The translations under genes and the position numbers were made by a program. Below are positions 16,695-24,070 of a stretch of DNA of 37,112 bases, piece by piece. The notes beneath the pieces were generated by a model. It worked only from the letters and a program-made list of their open reading frames with translations, did no database searches and had not been told where the DNA came from. The stretch comes from a virus. The stretch lies in IMG/VR virus record IMGVR_UViG_3300009502_000118, positions 1-37,112 of that record. One strand, given 5' to 3'. The first letter of the stretch is position 1. The number at the start of each line of letters is the position of its first letter.

Positions 16695-16708
16695 GTTGTG
16701 CATGACTT
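16678..16708 (-). terminator. Intrinsic terminator after the capsid gene
   Basis: On the minus strand AAGTCATGCA and TGCATGGCTT pair (10 bp with one G-U) around a 5-base loop CAACT, followed by a run of T (TTTTTT). It begins 23 bases after the stop codon of the major capsid gene. It probably separates the head operon from the small-gene and sugar operon, whose promoter overlaps it. Confidence 0.8.
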
Positions 16709-16730
16709 AATTGTGGAAAACTCAGATACT

Positions 16731-17696
16731 TTAGAAAGTAGCTGTCGTTGCTCCTGCGGTAGAAGTCTTAATCGCAATAACCCAATTACTATTAAGAGTC
16801 TTAACAGCGAATGGCATTTTCCATCCAACAGTTGAGAACATATTAAGAGGATTACTTGTGTCGTTAGGACCAGGATTTTTAACGATAACAGTTGGAGCTG
16901 TTATTGATCCTAGATTAACTACACCATAAGCATTCTTACCGAATACGAATGTTGAGTAGACGTTTGCAACACTTGTCGTTGAGGCAGAGAATCCACCTGA
17001 AATAGCGATATATTGGTTGTTAGTTTCTACGAACTCTACACCGTGAAGTTTTCCAACAACTCCACGTTCGATTGCATCGGAAGTAGTATATCGGTGTGCA
17101 TCTAACCATTCAGAGTTACCGAATAGGTCATAAGATGATGCTGGACCAATAATACCTCGATACAAACCTGATTCGAATCTTTGAGCCTTATTAAGTTTCA
17201 AAGTACGAACTGCTTTACGAATTTCCAAACCAGACATAACGTCTGTTAAGTGAATACCTGAAGTTGAGGAAACTTCTGATACGCCAGCAGGCAACTGTTG
17301 AGTTGCTCCTGATGCTAATTCGTTACGGATAAGAACGTCGATTGATTCACCTGCGTTTTGTCCGTGGACTTCGATGTGTTCCTTGAGGTCTACATCTATT
17401 TGCGTCATTGAGAATAGTGAAGATACGTTTGTAACATTTCCATATTCAGCCAATGTTGCAGATACCTGGGTAGCTGTCATTGCTACTTCAGTAGGATTTG
17501 TTGCTTCAGAAAGAGCTGCGGTGATCAATGCTAGAGGAGAAAATCTCGTCCAGCGAACTACTGCACCACTATTCAAAGGAACATTTTTTACTTGTGCTCC
17601 GAAATCGTGTCTTAGCTCAATCTTTGCTCGGTCTAAGAATACTTTATCGTAGTAGACTTGGACTGGGGTTATGAGTGATGATGCGGCTGATGCCAT
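16731..17696 (-). CDS. Major capsid protein, N4-gp56 family
   Basis: 321 residues, normal for the family. Characteristic blocks: N-terminal 'YYDKVFLDRAKIELRHDFGA', then 'NSGAVVRWTRFSPLALITAA' with 'LSEATNPT', then 'SATLAEYGNVTNVSS', a long helix 'KEHIEVHGQNAGESIDVLIR', then 'FFGP'-like middle 'YRGIIGPASSYDLFGN', 'GVVGKLHGVEFVETNN', and C-terminal 'STVGWKMPFAVKTLNSNWVI'. These match N4-gp56-type HK97-fold capsid proteins. It forms the capsid shell. It follows the scaffold-like gene by 22 bases and is closed by the terminator at 16678-16708, as expected for a highly expressed gene. Strong call. Confidence 0.92.
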   Translation of the reverse strand: MASAASSLITPVQVYYDKVFLDRAKIELRHDFGAQVKNVPLNSGAVVRWTRFSPLALITAALSEATNPTEVAMTATQVSATLAEYGNVTNVSSLFSMTQIDVDLKEHIEVHGQNAGESIDVLIRNELASGATQQLPAGVSEVSSTSGIHLTDVMSGLEIRKAVRTLKLNKAQRFESGLYRGIIGPASSYDLFGNSEWLDAHRYTTSDAIERGVVGKLHGVEFVETNNQYIAISGGFSASTTSVANVYSTFVFGKNAYGVVNLGSITAPTVIVKNPGPNDTSNPLNMFSTVGWKMPFAVKTLNSNWVIAIKTSTAGATTATF

Positions 17697-17718
17697 ATTA
17701 ATAATAGTAAGATATTAG

Positions 17719-18201
17719 CTATTTATCAACGTGAGGTATGAGTTTTTCCAAATCTTCTTTCTTCATATTTCGCATATCTTGTTCAGTATACTTTCTTTCA
17801 ATATCTGACAAACCTGATGAGTCTACTGTTCCGTTAGCAGCTATTTCAGCATTTCGCTGTTCTTTCGCTGCCTGTAAACCTAATACTAAAGGATTTTTTA
17901 AATCTTCTAGTATCTTTGCTCCACCGTTGTGCATAATCAAATCAATTTCTGATTCACTATATCCAGCTCGGTAAAGTTTAAACTCATCTGCCTTTAGAAT
18001 ATCTGAAGGTTTTTGAATAACTGGTTGCTCACTAATCGCAGGTTTCGCCTTGAGTTCCTTAGCTAATGCTTCGGCACTTTTGGCACGCTCGTATAACTTT
18101 TTGTTAGTTTCTTCGAGCCTACTTACACGTTGTTCAGCTGTTTCACCTGCTGGTGGTGTGATATTTAAAGAGTTACCATTCTCATATAATTCATTTTCCA
18201 T
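17719..18201 (-). CDS. Scaffolding-like protein
   Basis: 160 residues, helical and charged. Residues 20-60 form a coiled-coil stretch ('AEQRVSRLEETNKKLYERAK', 'ALAKELKAK'), a Pro-rich linker follows, then 'YRAGYSESEIDLIMHNGG', helices, and a C-terminal acidic and basic tail 'MRNMKKEDLEKLIPHVDK'. Size, coiled coil and position just before the capsid gene are typical for scaffolds that guide head assembly and then leave. No sequence family is evident, so the role rests on layout. Confidence 0.65.
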   Translation of the reverse strand: MENELYENGNSLNITPPAGETAEQRVSRLEETNKKLYERAKSAEALAKELKAKPAISEQPVIQKPSDILKADEFKLYRAGYSESEIDLIMHNGGAKILEDLKNPLVLGLQAAKEQRNAEIAANGTVDSSGLSDIERKYTEQDMRNMKKEDLEKLIPHVDK

Positions 18202-18300
18202 AATATATAAGCTATATTAATTGGTTTAAAAAGTTTTCCTTCTTATGAGCTGTGTTTTTTAAATGAGGTAGACTATGCTCTAAGCCCTCAATGTCTGTAT

Positions 18301-18657
18301 TTATGTGTGGTCGTTGTATTGGGTAGTTGGCTGACTTTTACTTGGAATGTCTTGATGCACATTTGGATATTTATATTTTGCTGAAAGATTAGTATGGTCG
18401 TAATTTGTTTCAACTTCTCCTTTTGGACCATTGATATCTACTTCTGCGTTCATTGATGGCATTCCATAACCTAAACCAATTTTAGCCACTCCTATAACTC
18501 CTCCTGTATCTCCTGCATCTAATGGTGTTGGTTTAGCTGGATTTGCATTTTCAGGATCATAGGCAAAGTTACCTCTTTTAGGTTCAGGTTGAACACTTCC
18601 TGGTAACCTTCTATCATTATTATCATCGGGCATAAACCCTACTTCGTATTTATTCAT
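18301..18657 (-). CDS. Hypothetical head-region protein, possible frameshifted extension
   Basis: 118 residues, Pro/Asn/Gly/Asp-rich and probably disordered. Segments such as 'PDDNNDRRLPGSVQPEPKRG' and 'GDTGGVIGVAKIGLGYGMPS' are visible. The ATG overlaps the preceding stop by 4 bp (ATGA). In the -1 frame an open stretch continues past its stop to 18212 (about 30 codons) and reads as a credible helix. Unknown role. Its place between portal and scaffold suggests a minor head protein. Confidence 0.5.
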   Translation of the reverse strand: MNKYEVGFMPDDNNDRRLPGSVQPEPKRGNFAYDPENANPAKPTPLDAGDTGGVIGVAKIGLGYGMPSMNAEVDINGPKGEVETNYDHTNLSAKYKYPNVHQDIPSKSQPTTQYNDHT

Positions 18658-18899
18658 TTGAATATATTTTCTTTATCACCTGTTAATTTACTCGACCTAG
18701 TTAAACTTCTACTTGTTATAAATCCCTCTAATGCTTCGTATGCTTTAAGTCTTCCTATTACCTCAGCTTTGACATCTTCTGCCCGTGCTGTGATGTCAAT
18801 ATCTCTGATAGACAATAGAGGTGTAACAAATTCACTGATTACTTCCTCTACTTGATACCATTCTGGGTCAGTTAAAAATCTTTGTGGGATTGTTTTCAT
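18654..18899 (-). CDS. Hypothetical protein, 81 aa
   Basis: 81 residues, helical: 'TDPEWYQVEEVISEFVTPLL', then 'ITARAEDVKAEVIGRLKAYE', then a basic end 'SRSLTRSSKLTGDKENIF'. Resembles in layout small head-associated proteins found between portal and capsid genes, but no family is recognised. It starts on the base where the upstream gene's stop ends (1-base overlap), and its own stop overlaps the next start by 4 bp. Confidence 0.5.
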   Translation of the reverse strand: MKTIPQRFLTDPEWYQVEEVISEFVTPLLSIRDIDITARAEDVKAEVIGRLKAYEALEGFITSRSLTRSSKLTGDKENIFK

Positions 18900-19138
18900 T
18901 AGATTCCTTGTTGTTCTTCTTCCCCACTATCCTGTGCGACTCTCATAGGACTGTAATTATCTTTGTCATCAGGAACTCCTTTAGCATTCCTTGAATCGTC
19001 TGCATAAATTGATTCACCATATCCGTTCTTATAAAACTTTGTTTCACCAACTACTCTCATAGGAATTGGGTTAGTCATTTTGTTTGGGATAGTTGCGTTT
19101 GCGTCTATTACGAAATTTTTATTATCTTTGTGTTCCAT
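18899..19138 (-). CDS. Hypothetical protein, 79 aa
   Basis: 79 residues, hydrophilic, rich in Asn, Asp and Lys, with 'GETKFYKNGYGESIYADDSR' and an acidic tail 'DSGEEEQQGI'. It contains two 'PMRV' motifs (residues 27-30 and 64-67), flanking a region of about 33 residues, possibly a short internal repeat. No known family. Lies 14 bases after the portal gene. A small head or portal-associated role is possible by position only. Confidence 0.5.
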   Translation of the reverse strand: MEHKDNKNFVIDANATIPNKMTNPIPMRVVGETKFYKNGYGESIYADDSRNAKGVPDDKDNYSPMRVAQDSGEEEQQGI

Positions 19139-19152
19139 TATTTTGTGGTTAA

Positions 19153-21042
19153 TTATTGCGGAATCATTGAAGGTTGGGGCGTTGGCAACTGTTTTTGCTG
19201 TGGCTGTCCTTGCGGATTCCCTTGTAATGTAGGCAATCGACCATCTTGTTGCATCTGTGTTGCCTGGCTATCAGCAAATTCTATTTCAGCAGGAGCGATA
19301 CCAAATTGTTCGGCTGCTTGATAGAATAATAATTTTGCTCTTGGGTCTTGTAATACTGCTGGATTTTGTAAGAAAGTAAATAGAAATTGAATACCTTGCA
19401 ACATCTTATTTGGGTCGGTATCTTGATTCTCTATATCAAAATCAAAATCAAATTCTGCGTCTTTGTAAAATTGTTCTTTAATCTTTAAGAAACGATTAGT
19501 TCCGTTCTTCCTATATTCCTTTATAGCTTTTTGTCTAGCTGCGTCTTGTAGAGCTTGGTCTATCTTTCCACCTTCAATAGCTGTCTTAATAATTACTTCG
19601 TTTGCATAAAGTTCGGCTGCTGCTTCATCTAATTTATCTAACTCTTGAGCAGTTCCAGTAAATCGCATTATATGTTCAGGAGTTAAATCTTTGACGAGTT
19701 GTGGTAATACTAAATCATTGAAGAAAGATTTTAAGAAGTAGCGTAAATTCTTTTTCTTAAAGCCATATACTCCCGTTGCACTGGCTACTTGGATTTGAAC
19801 TTCGCCTAATGTTTGGTCACCAGGAGCATTATCACCTCTTATAGCTTCGTAGGCAAAAGATAATTTATCTACTTGATTAGCATAACTTTCTTCTTCTTGT
19901 TGAAATGCTGGTAAGTTTCTTTCTTCATTAGCTACTGGCTCTACACCATTTGGTGAGAACATAATATCTCCGTTCTCTAAATCTGTAAGCACATTTCTAA
20001 CTAAACTTTTATCTTTTGTCTGGAATAAATGAAGTGTAGAAAGTTCCATTGATAACCTCTTTTGATTTTTAAGTTCATTGAATCGTGTTTGAACATCAAA
20101 TAGCATTTCAACTACTCCCATACCAAGTAATCGTCCTTTAATTTTTGTGTAATGAAAATCTTTAAATGGATAATCATCTTTCCAAACTCCTTTCCATAAA
20201 GTAACCCCTAATTCACCAACTACTTGTCCGCTTGTGTTTCGTTGTAACACATCAGGTCCAGCACAGATAAATAAAGCTCTAACCATTTTGACAACTCCAT
20301 CTTTGGGTATCGGAGCTTTAGTATCTAACCAGTAATCAGGAACTTCACCATATCGTTTATAAACTTTAACTTGTGGGCTAGAACGCATTACATTTAAGTT
20401 TCCTGAGAAATCTTCCATCGCTTGTGCTGCTTGAGTATTTCCAAATCTCTCAATAGCAAGTTCAACGGCTTCTTTGTCCCAACCATTCTCTTGAGCAGCT
20501 TTTCTAAGGTCAGTATCAGCCATATAAGTAATCGTAGTAATGAAACGAGAATCTAAAATTCTTTCAACTGATGGGTCATACATAATTCTCCGAATATCAC
20601 AGACTTTTGCTCCATCTTTTGTTTTTTCTAGGAATACAGAACCATAACGAGGTGCTTCTTCAGCAATTTGATTAAGTATCTTTCCCATTTCTGAGTTTTT
20701 AAGCCATTGACGAAGTTCTTTTTCAAGTAAGTATGTAGGAAAGTATGCTTCTGGTTTAGTTGGAATAAGTTTAATGTTCTTTGGGTCAATACTTAACATC
20801 TTAGTTGCTACTTCCACAGGAGGCATAACTATATTAAAAAATAGTTTCTCTCGCCCAAGATAAAAAGAGCCATTTTCATAGCGATTGCTCAAGTATAGAA
20901 ATATTCTTTTTATTGTTTGGTAAGTATTGAAAGCGTAACCAGGAACAGGACTAATAAAGTTATATAAAAATTGGTCTACCTCATAACGAATTTGTGCATA
21001 AATATTTTGAGGTGGAGTTGGTGGTGTTAAAAATGGAGGCAT
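19153..21042 (-). CDS. Portal protein
   Basis: 629 residues, helical, acidic and basic mix, in the range of podovirus portals. It sits between terminase and the scaffold/capsid genes, the standard site. Features include an N-terminal clip-like part, 'AEEAPRYGSVFLEKTKDGAK' (wing strand), 'DIRRIMYDPSVERILDSRF', 'GRLLGMGVVEMLFDVQTRFN' and a long helix 'ELKNQKRLSMELSTLHLF', as in the portal stem, then a 'GDQTLGEVQIQVASATGVYG' region typical of portals, and a Gln/Pro-rich C-terminal tail (crown or disordered). It forms the 12-fold ring through which DNA passes. No Shine-Dalgarno is present. A 15-bp palindrome lies 3 bases upstream and a conserved motif 33 bases upstream. Confidence 0.85.
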   Translation of the reverse strand: MPPFLTPPTPPQNIYAQIRYEVDQFLYNFISPVPGYAFNTYQTIKRIFLYLSNRYENGSFYLGREKLFFNIVMPPVEVATKMLSIDPKNIKLIPTKPEAYFPTYLLEKELRQWLKNSEMGKILNQIAEEAPRYGSVFLEKTKDGAKVCDIRRIMYDPSVERILDSRFITTITYMADTDLRKAAQENGWDKEAVELAIERFGNTQAAQAMEDFSGNLNVMRSSPQVKVYKRYGEVPDYWLDTKAPIPKDGVVKMVRALFICAGPDVLQRNTSGQVVGELGVTLWKGVWKDDYPFKDFHYTKIKGRLLGMGVVEMLFDVQTRFNELKNQKRLSMELSTLHLFQTKDKSLVRNVLTDLENGDIMFSPNGVEPVANEERNLPAFQQEEESYANQVDKLSFAYEAIRGDNAPGDQTLGEVQIQVASATGVYGFKKKNLRYFLKSFFNDLVLPQLVKDLTPEHIMRFTGTAQELDKLDEAAAELYANEVIIKTAIEGGKIDQALQDAARQKAIKEYRKNGTNRFLKIKEQFYKDAEFDFDFDIENQDTDPNKMLQGIQFLFTFLQNPAVLQDPRAKLLFYQAAEQFGIAPAEIEFADSQATQMQQDGRLPTLQGNPQGQPQQKQLPTPQPSMIPQ

Positions 21043-21044
21043 AA

Positions 21045-21059
21045 TAGCATATTATGCTA
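21045..21059. repeat. 15-bp palindrome at the portal start
   Basis: TAGCATA-T-TATGCTA is a perfect dyad with a one-base centre, 3 bases upstream of the portal ATG. It could be an operator or an RNA hairpin that hides the start. It is part of the 33-base leader between the shared motif and the start codon. Confidence 0.45.
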
Positions 21060-21075
21060 AATGTCTTATGAAGTA

Positions 21076-21103
21076 TATTTTATTCGCATTAAAACTTAAA
21101 ATA
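21076..21103 (-). promoter_or_regulatory. Two-part regulatory motif upstream of the portal gene
   Basis: On the minus strand TATTTTA, 8 bases, TGCGAATAAAATA, then exactly 33 bases to the portal ATG. The same two blocks with the same spacing and the same distance to the start occur at 8849-8876 before the adaptor gene. TAAAAT within the second block could be a -10 box with an extended TGCG element. Probably a promoter or binding site of a phage factor. Confidence 0.55.
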
Positions 21104-21110
21104 AGCGATA

Positions 21111-21473
21111 TTATATGATTGTTTTAGGTTTTTTATTCGCACCATTTTTTAATGGTTTAACTAATTCATTCATTAAATATTCTTCATAATCTCCAAAAAT
21201 ACATGAATTAACGTGTTCTACTCCTTTTTCAATTAATGGATTTGCTATCATATAAATTTCACCCCTATATATCCATCGTTTCATTGAATCAAAGCCTAAA
21301 TTTCTAGCATACTTTACAAATAAATAATCTCTTAAATCACCATTAGAGTAATCTAGTAATTTATATCTTCGCCAAACTTCTTTCCAAACATCTTTTGATA
21401 ATCCATATTCTTTTGAAAATCTAATAGAAGGGTCTATTTTAAATATTTTGCTTTGCGTAATATTTATAATCAT
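21111..21473 (-). CDS. Hypothetical conserved-looking protein between terminase and portal
   Basis: 120 residues, basic and aromatic. A helical core reads 'LSKDVWKEVWRRYKLLDYSN', 'LRDYLFVKYARNLGFDSMKR', 'WIYRGEIYMIANPLIEKGVE', and ends 'EYLMNELVKPLKNGANKKPK'. No nuclease motif is evident. It is 2 bases after the large terminase gene, and a tight operon position in the packaging block hints at a packaging or head role. The 3' end contains a 12/13 match to the GTGCGAATAAAA motif, probably by chance. Function unknown. Confidence 0.55.
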   Translation of the reverse strand: MIINITQSKIFKIDPSIRFSKEYGLSKDVWKEVWRRYKLLDYSNGDLRDYLFVKYARNLGFDSMKRWIYRGEIYMIANPLIEKGVEHVNSCIFGDYEEYLMNELVKPLKNGANKKPKTII

Positions 21474-21475
21474 AG

Positions 21476-22744
21476 TTAGTTAAAACTTACATTTCTATTT
21501 CTATTTTGTGCAACTCTTTGAGCTGTAAACATATCTGGTTTAATTGGTTCACTCGCCCCCCAAACTGCTAAGGCTAAACTCATAACTCTGTCATCGTGCA
21601 ATCCTTCGGGTGCTTTTACTTTTATTTTACCTTGTTCGCTTAAAGAATATTGAAATGATTCAAGTTCAGCAATTAGTCCTTCATCATCAGGTATTTTTAT
21701 TTTATCTTGTTCTAATAAAATTGCAAGATTATTTAATATATTCATACGAGAAGTTTCAGTAAATTTAAAACCTGCTCCTTCATTACAAATATTTAATCCA
21801 CGAGCTTTTAAATCTTCCACTATTGGGTCGCCAACCCCTGTGCTATCAGGCATAATCAAAGCATTATTAAATCTACGAGCCATAGCTTCAATTTTTGCTT
21901 TCTGTAAATTATAATCTATTTGGTTAAAGCGTTCTTGTTGATGAACTATAAAAGTATTCAAGTTAAAAGGTGTAAGCACAGTCCAGTCATTATATTTAGC
22001 TAAATCTACTCCTAGTTGATATTCTCCATCTTCATTCAACATATAATCTTTTGGATAGCAATTTTGGTTTATTCTTTTAAAGAATTGACTAGCACCTTCT
22101 AAAAATTTACATTCATATTCTTGTTCGTAAAGTGCTTGAGGAGTATTGCGTCTTATCTCGGCTAGTTCTTCTTCGGTAAATACGTTTGTATCTTTAACTG
22201 ATTTTACAGAAGTAAACCATAATGGGTTCTCTTTCGCTTTCACTAATAGCTTCCAAGAGTGGTTTTTACCTTTTGGAGTAAAGACAAAGGTTGCAGTTCC
22301 ACCATTTTCCATCAAGACAGGTTGGAAAATAGCAGTCCATATTTGTTCTGGTTGTTCTGAGAACTCGTCAAAGACTACATCAAAAGGGTTTGTCCCTCGG
22401 TGCTTATCGTAATCTTCTGCTCCAATAAATCTTTGGATAACTCCATTCTTGTAGTAAATTGCTAGTTCGCTGTCATTTTTCTTGTCGTAAAGTTCTTTGG
22501 GAATATGGTCGTTTATTAAAACATCCCAAACAACTTGCTTGGCTTGTTTGTATGTCGGAAGAACATAATAACAAACACCTGGCTCGGTTCTTTTAAAAAT
22601 TCTTTTTACTTGTTTATTTAAAGCAGTTCTTGTTTTTCTAGCTCGTCTATGCCAAACGAGAATTGCAAATCTATGCGTATCTTTTAAATATTCTATCTGG
22701 TAACTGGTGGGAGCTTTAAAATTATGGGGTATCGTTATTTCCAT
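21476..22744 (-). CDS. terL: Terminase large subunit
   Basis: 422 residues. The ATPase half has an unusual Walker A 'WHRRARKTRT' (residues 31-40; Lys37 and Thr38 kept, but the Gly before Lys is Arg), an adenine motif near 'VLPTYKQAKQVVWD', Walker B 'VVFDEFSE' (Asp126/Glu127), and coupling motif 'FVFTPKGKNHSW'. The nuclease half has Asp247 in 'GVDLAKYNDWT', Asp300 in 'IMPDSTGVGDP' and 'HDDRVMSLALAVW' (Asp384/385), the RNase H-like metal triad. It packages DNA into the prohead through the portal. Its start overlaps the small-subunit gene by 23 bp. Confidence 0.93.
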   Translation of the reverse strand: MEITIPHNFKAPTSYQIEYLKDTHRFAILVWHRRARKTRTALNKQVKRIFKRTEPGVCYYVLPTYKQAKQVVWDVLINDHIPKELYDKKNDSELAIYYKNGVIQRFIGAEDYDKHRGTNPFDVVFDEFSEQPEQIWTAIFQPVLMENGGTATFVFTPKGKNHSWKLLVKAKENPLWFTSVKSVKDTNVFTEEELAEIRRNTPQALYEQEYECKFLEGASQFFKRINQNCYPKDYMLNEDGEYQLGVDLAKYNDWTVLTPFNLNTFIVHQQERFNQIDYNLQKAKIEAMARRFNNALIMPDSTGVGDPIVEDLKARGLNICNEGAGFKFTETSRMNILNNLAILLEQDKIKIPDDEGLIAELESFQYSLSEQGKIKVKAPEGLHDDRVMSLALAVWGASEPIKPDMFTAQRVAQNRNRNVSFN

Positions 22745-23060
22745 ATTCTACAATGTTTACTGTTAGCTTTTCTCCACCAGAAGTTATATCAGTAGGTTGT
22801 TTAGATTTATCCATTACTCTATCGTGGATTTCTCGAATCGCTGTCATATCTCCTTCTAATGCTTTGGCAATCAACACAGGTTTTATTAAAGGCAATGCTT
22901 CTCCCAGAGATTCCTTGTATTCGGCAATCAGTTCCTTAGTAGCTTTTTTAATTATTTTATCTTCTTCCGTTTCAGGCGGTCTACCAGGACCAGGGGCAGT
23001 TCCAATATCGAAAGTCCCATCTTCTTTCCGTTTAATTCCGTTTTCATCGGTTTCTGCCAT
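22722..23060 (-). CDS. terS: Terminase small subunit-like protein
   Basis: 112 residues. An acidic and Gly/Pro start ('FDIGTAPGPGRPPETEEDKI') leads into helices 'KKATKELIAEYKESLGEALP' and 'LIKPVLIAKALEGDMTAIRE', with 'IHDRVMDKSKQPTDITSGG' near the end. The 'GRP..TEED', 'AxxxLP.I.PVL..KA.EGD..AI.E.HDRVM.K' arrangement is common to phage small terminase or terminase-associated proteins directly upstream of terL. It would recognise packaging-site DNA and guide TerL. Overlap with terL by 23 bp supports coupling. Confidence 0.8.
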   Translation of the reverse strand: MAETDENGIKRKEDGTFDIGTAPGPGRPPETEEDKIIKKATKELIAEYKESLGEALPLIKPVLIAKALEGDMTAIREIHDRVMDKSKQPTDITSGGEKLTVNIVEYGNNDTP

Positions 23061-23061
23061 A

Positions 23062-23208
23062 TTACTTTTTAGGTTCTACAACTTCTTTTACAATAGGTAG
23101 TTTATCAAATAAATCTTTTACTGAAAAGTACGCTTGGATTGGGATGTTTAACTGCAATAGAATCTTCATAACTAAATCTATATTACTTTGCGAGATTTTT
23201 TTATCCAT
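23062..23208 (-). CDS. Small protein, 48 aa, first gene of packaging operon
   Basis: Begins at the ATG at 23206-23208 and ends one base before the small terminase start. The product starts 'MDKKISQSNIDLVMKILLQL' and ends 'KLPIVKEVVEPKK', helical and amphipathic. There is no Shine-Dalgarno. The -10 box of the promoter at 23215-23242 lies 6 bases upstream, implying a leaderless mRNA. Not recognised. The tight junction to terS and the promoter support that it is real. Confidence 0.6.
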   Translation of the reverse strand: MDKKISQSNIDLVMKILLQLNIPIQAYFSVKDLFDKLPIVKEVVEPKK

Positions 23209-23214
23209 AAATTG

Positions 23215-23242
23215 ATTATACTACTTTTAATTTTTAATGCAA
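23215..23242 (-). promoter_or_regulatory. Promoter TTGCAT-N16-TATAAT, next to a start codon
   Basis: Minus strand -35 TTGCAT (23237-23242), spacer of 16 bases, -10 TATAAT (23215-23220), then 6 bases to an ATG. It lies right after the stop codon of the 150-aa gene and would drive the packaging operon. The -35 is identical to that at 16689-16694. Confidence 0.65.
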
Positions 23243-23244
23243 CC

Positions 23245-23697
23245 CTATTCCCCTAACTTTGATAAAATATCTTGTAATGCTTTTTCGTGGGCATAGCACA
23301 TATTGCAATCACAATCTATTCCCATTTTTTTCCAACTTATCTCATCTATTTTCTCCTTTATCTCTTTTACTTTTTCGGCAACTGCATAAGGAATAGAATA
23401 GGAATTACAAACCATAGTAGTTTCTGCCGAACCTTCGTCATATCCAAGTTCTTTAGCTTCTTTTATAGCTTCACTTTTGGCTTGTTCTATGGCTTTCCTT
23501 TTTTGTTCACAAACAAATTCATAAAGTTTTCTATAACATTCACTTGTTTGGTAAATTCCAAATTCATCTGGCTTGTCTAGCATATCACTTACTATTTTCC
23601 ACGCACCCCATTCTTCTTTGTCGTAATCCTCATTTGGCGACTCCATCTTCTTACTGGTGAAGGAGGAAGGGATATTCTCTTGTTTGTTTTGTTTCAT
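23245..23697 (-). CDS. Hypothetical protein, 150 aa
   Basis: 150 residues, acidic and helical, Lys/Glu-rich ('QKRKAIEQAKSEAIKEAKEL'). A C-terminal Cys cluster 'CDCNMCYAHEKAL' (Cys129, 131, 134 with nearby His137) could hold a metal. An early block 'EEWGAWKIVSDMLDKPDEF' is seen. No family recognised. It is the last gene of the accessory region before the packaging promoter. Confidence 0.5.
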   Translation of the reverse strand: MKQNKQENIPSSFTSKKMESPNEDYDKEEWGAWKIVSDMLDKPDEFGIYQTSECYRKLYEFVCEQKRKAIEQAKSEAIKEAKELGYDEGSAETTMVCNSYSIPYAVAEKVKEIKEKIDEISWKKMGIDCDCNMCYAHEKALQDILSKLGE

Positions 23698-23716
23698 TAT
23701 TCCTTAGTAAAATTAG

Positions 23717-24055
23717 TTAATAATATATCTGCTCTAATTTATTTACTACTGTCTTTGAGCCAAAAACATTAATTCCAAAATCTTTAAACTCATTATCAAT
23801 CCAATATTCACAAATTATTTTACAATCAATGAGTAAAAGAGTTGCTAGTTGTTTTAGTGTTGGTTTTTTGTAAATTCTAATATTCATAATACAAGTGCTA
23901 TCTTTTCGGTATGTTATATTCCCCCAATAAAATGGGTCAATATGGTCGTGCTGTCTTGACCAATCACCCTTTTGTGTTGAAAGAGAAAAAACGGCACCAT
24001 TTCTTTTGATATACCCAACGCCATTATTTATTTTCTCTTTTTTGCCTTCTTTCAT
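23717..24055 (-). CDS. Hypothetical protein, 112 aa
   Basis: 112 residues with a beta-rich first half ('NGAVFSLSTQKGDWSRQHDH', 'WGNITYRKDSTCIMNIRIYK') followed by a helix 'KPTLKQLATLLLIDCKIICE' and a strand end. It contains His/Asp residues near 'HDHIDPFYWGN' but no defined active site. It lies between HNH 3 and the 150-aa protein. Not recognised. Confidence 0.5.
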   Translation of the reverse strand: MKEGKKEKINNGVGYIKRNGAVFSLSTQKGDWSRQHDHIDPFYWGNITYRKDSTCIMNIRIYKKPTLKQLATLLLIDCKIICEYWIDNEFKDFGINVFGSKTVVNKLEQIYY

Positions 24056-24070
24056 TTTATTCCTTACTAT

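Noticed and set aside
21128-21139. Third copy of the TGCGAATAAAA motif
   Set aside because: It lies within coding DNA, lacks the TATTTTA block and the 33-base distance to a start.
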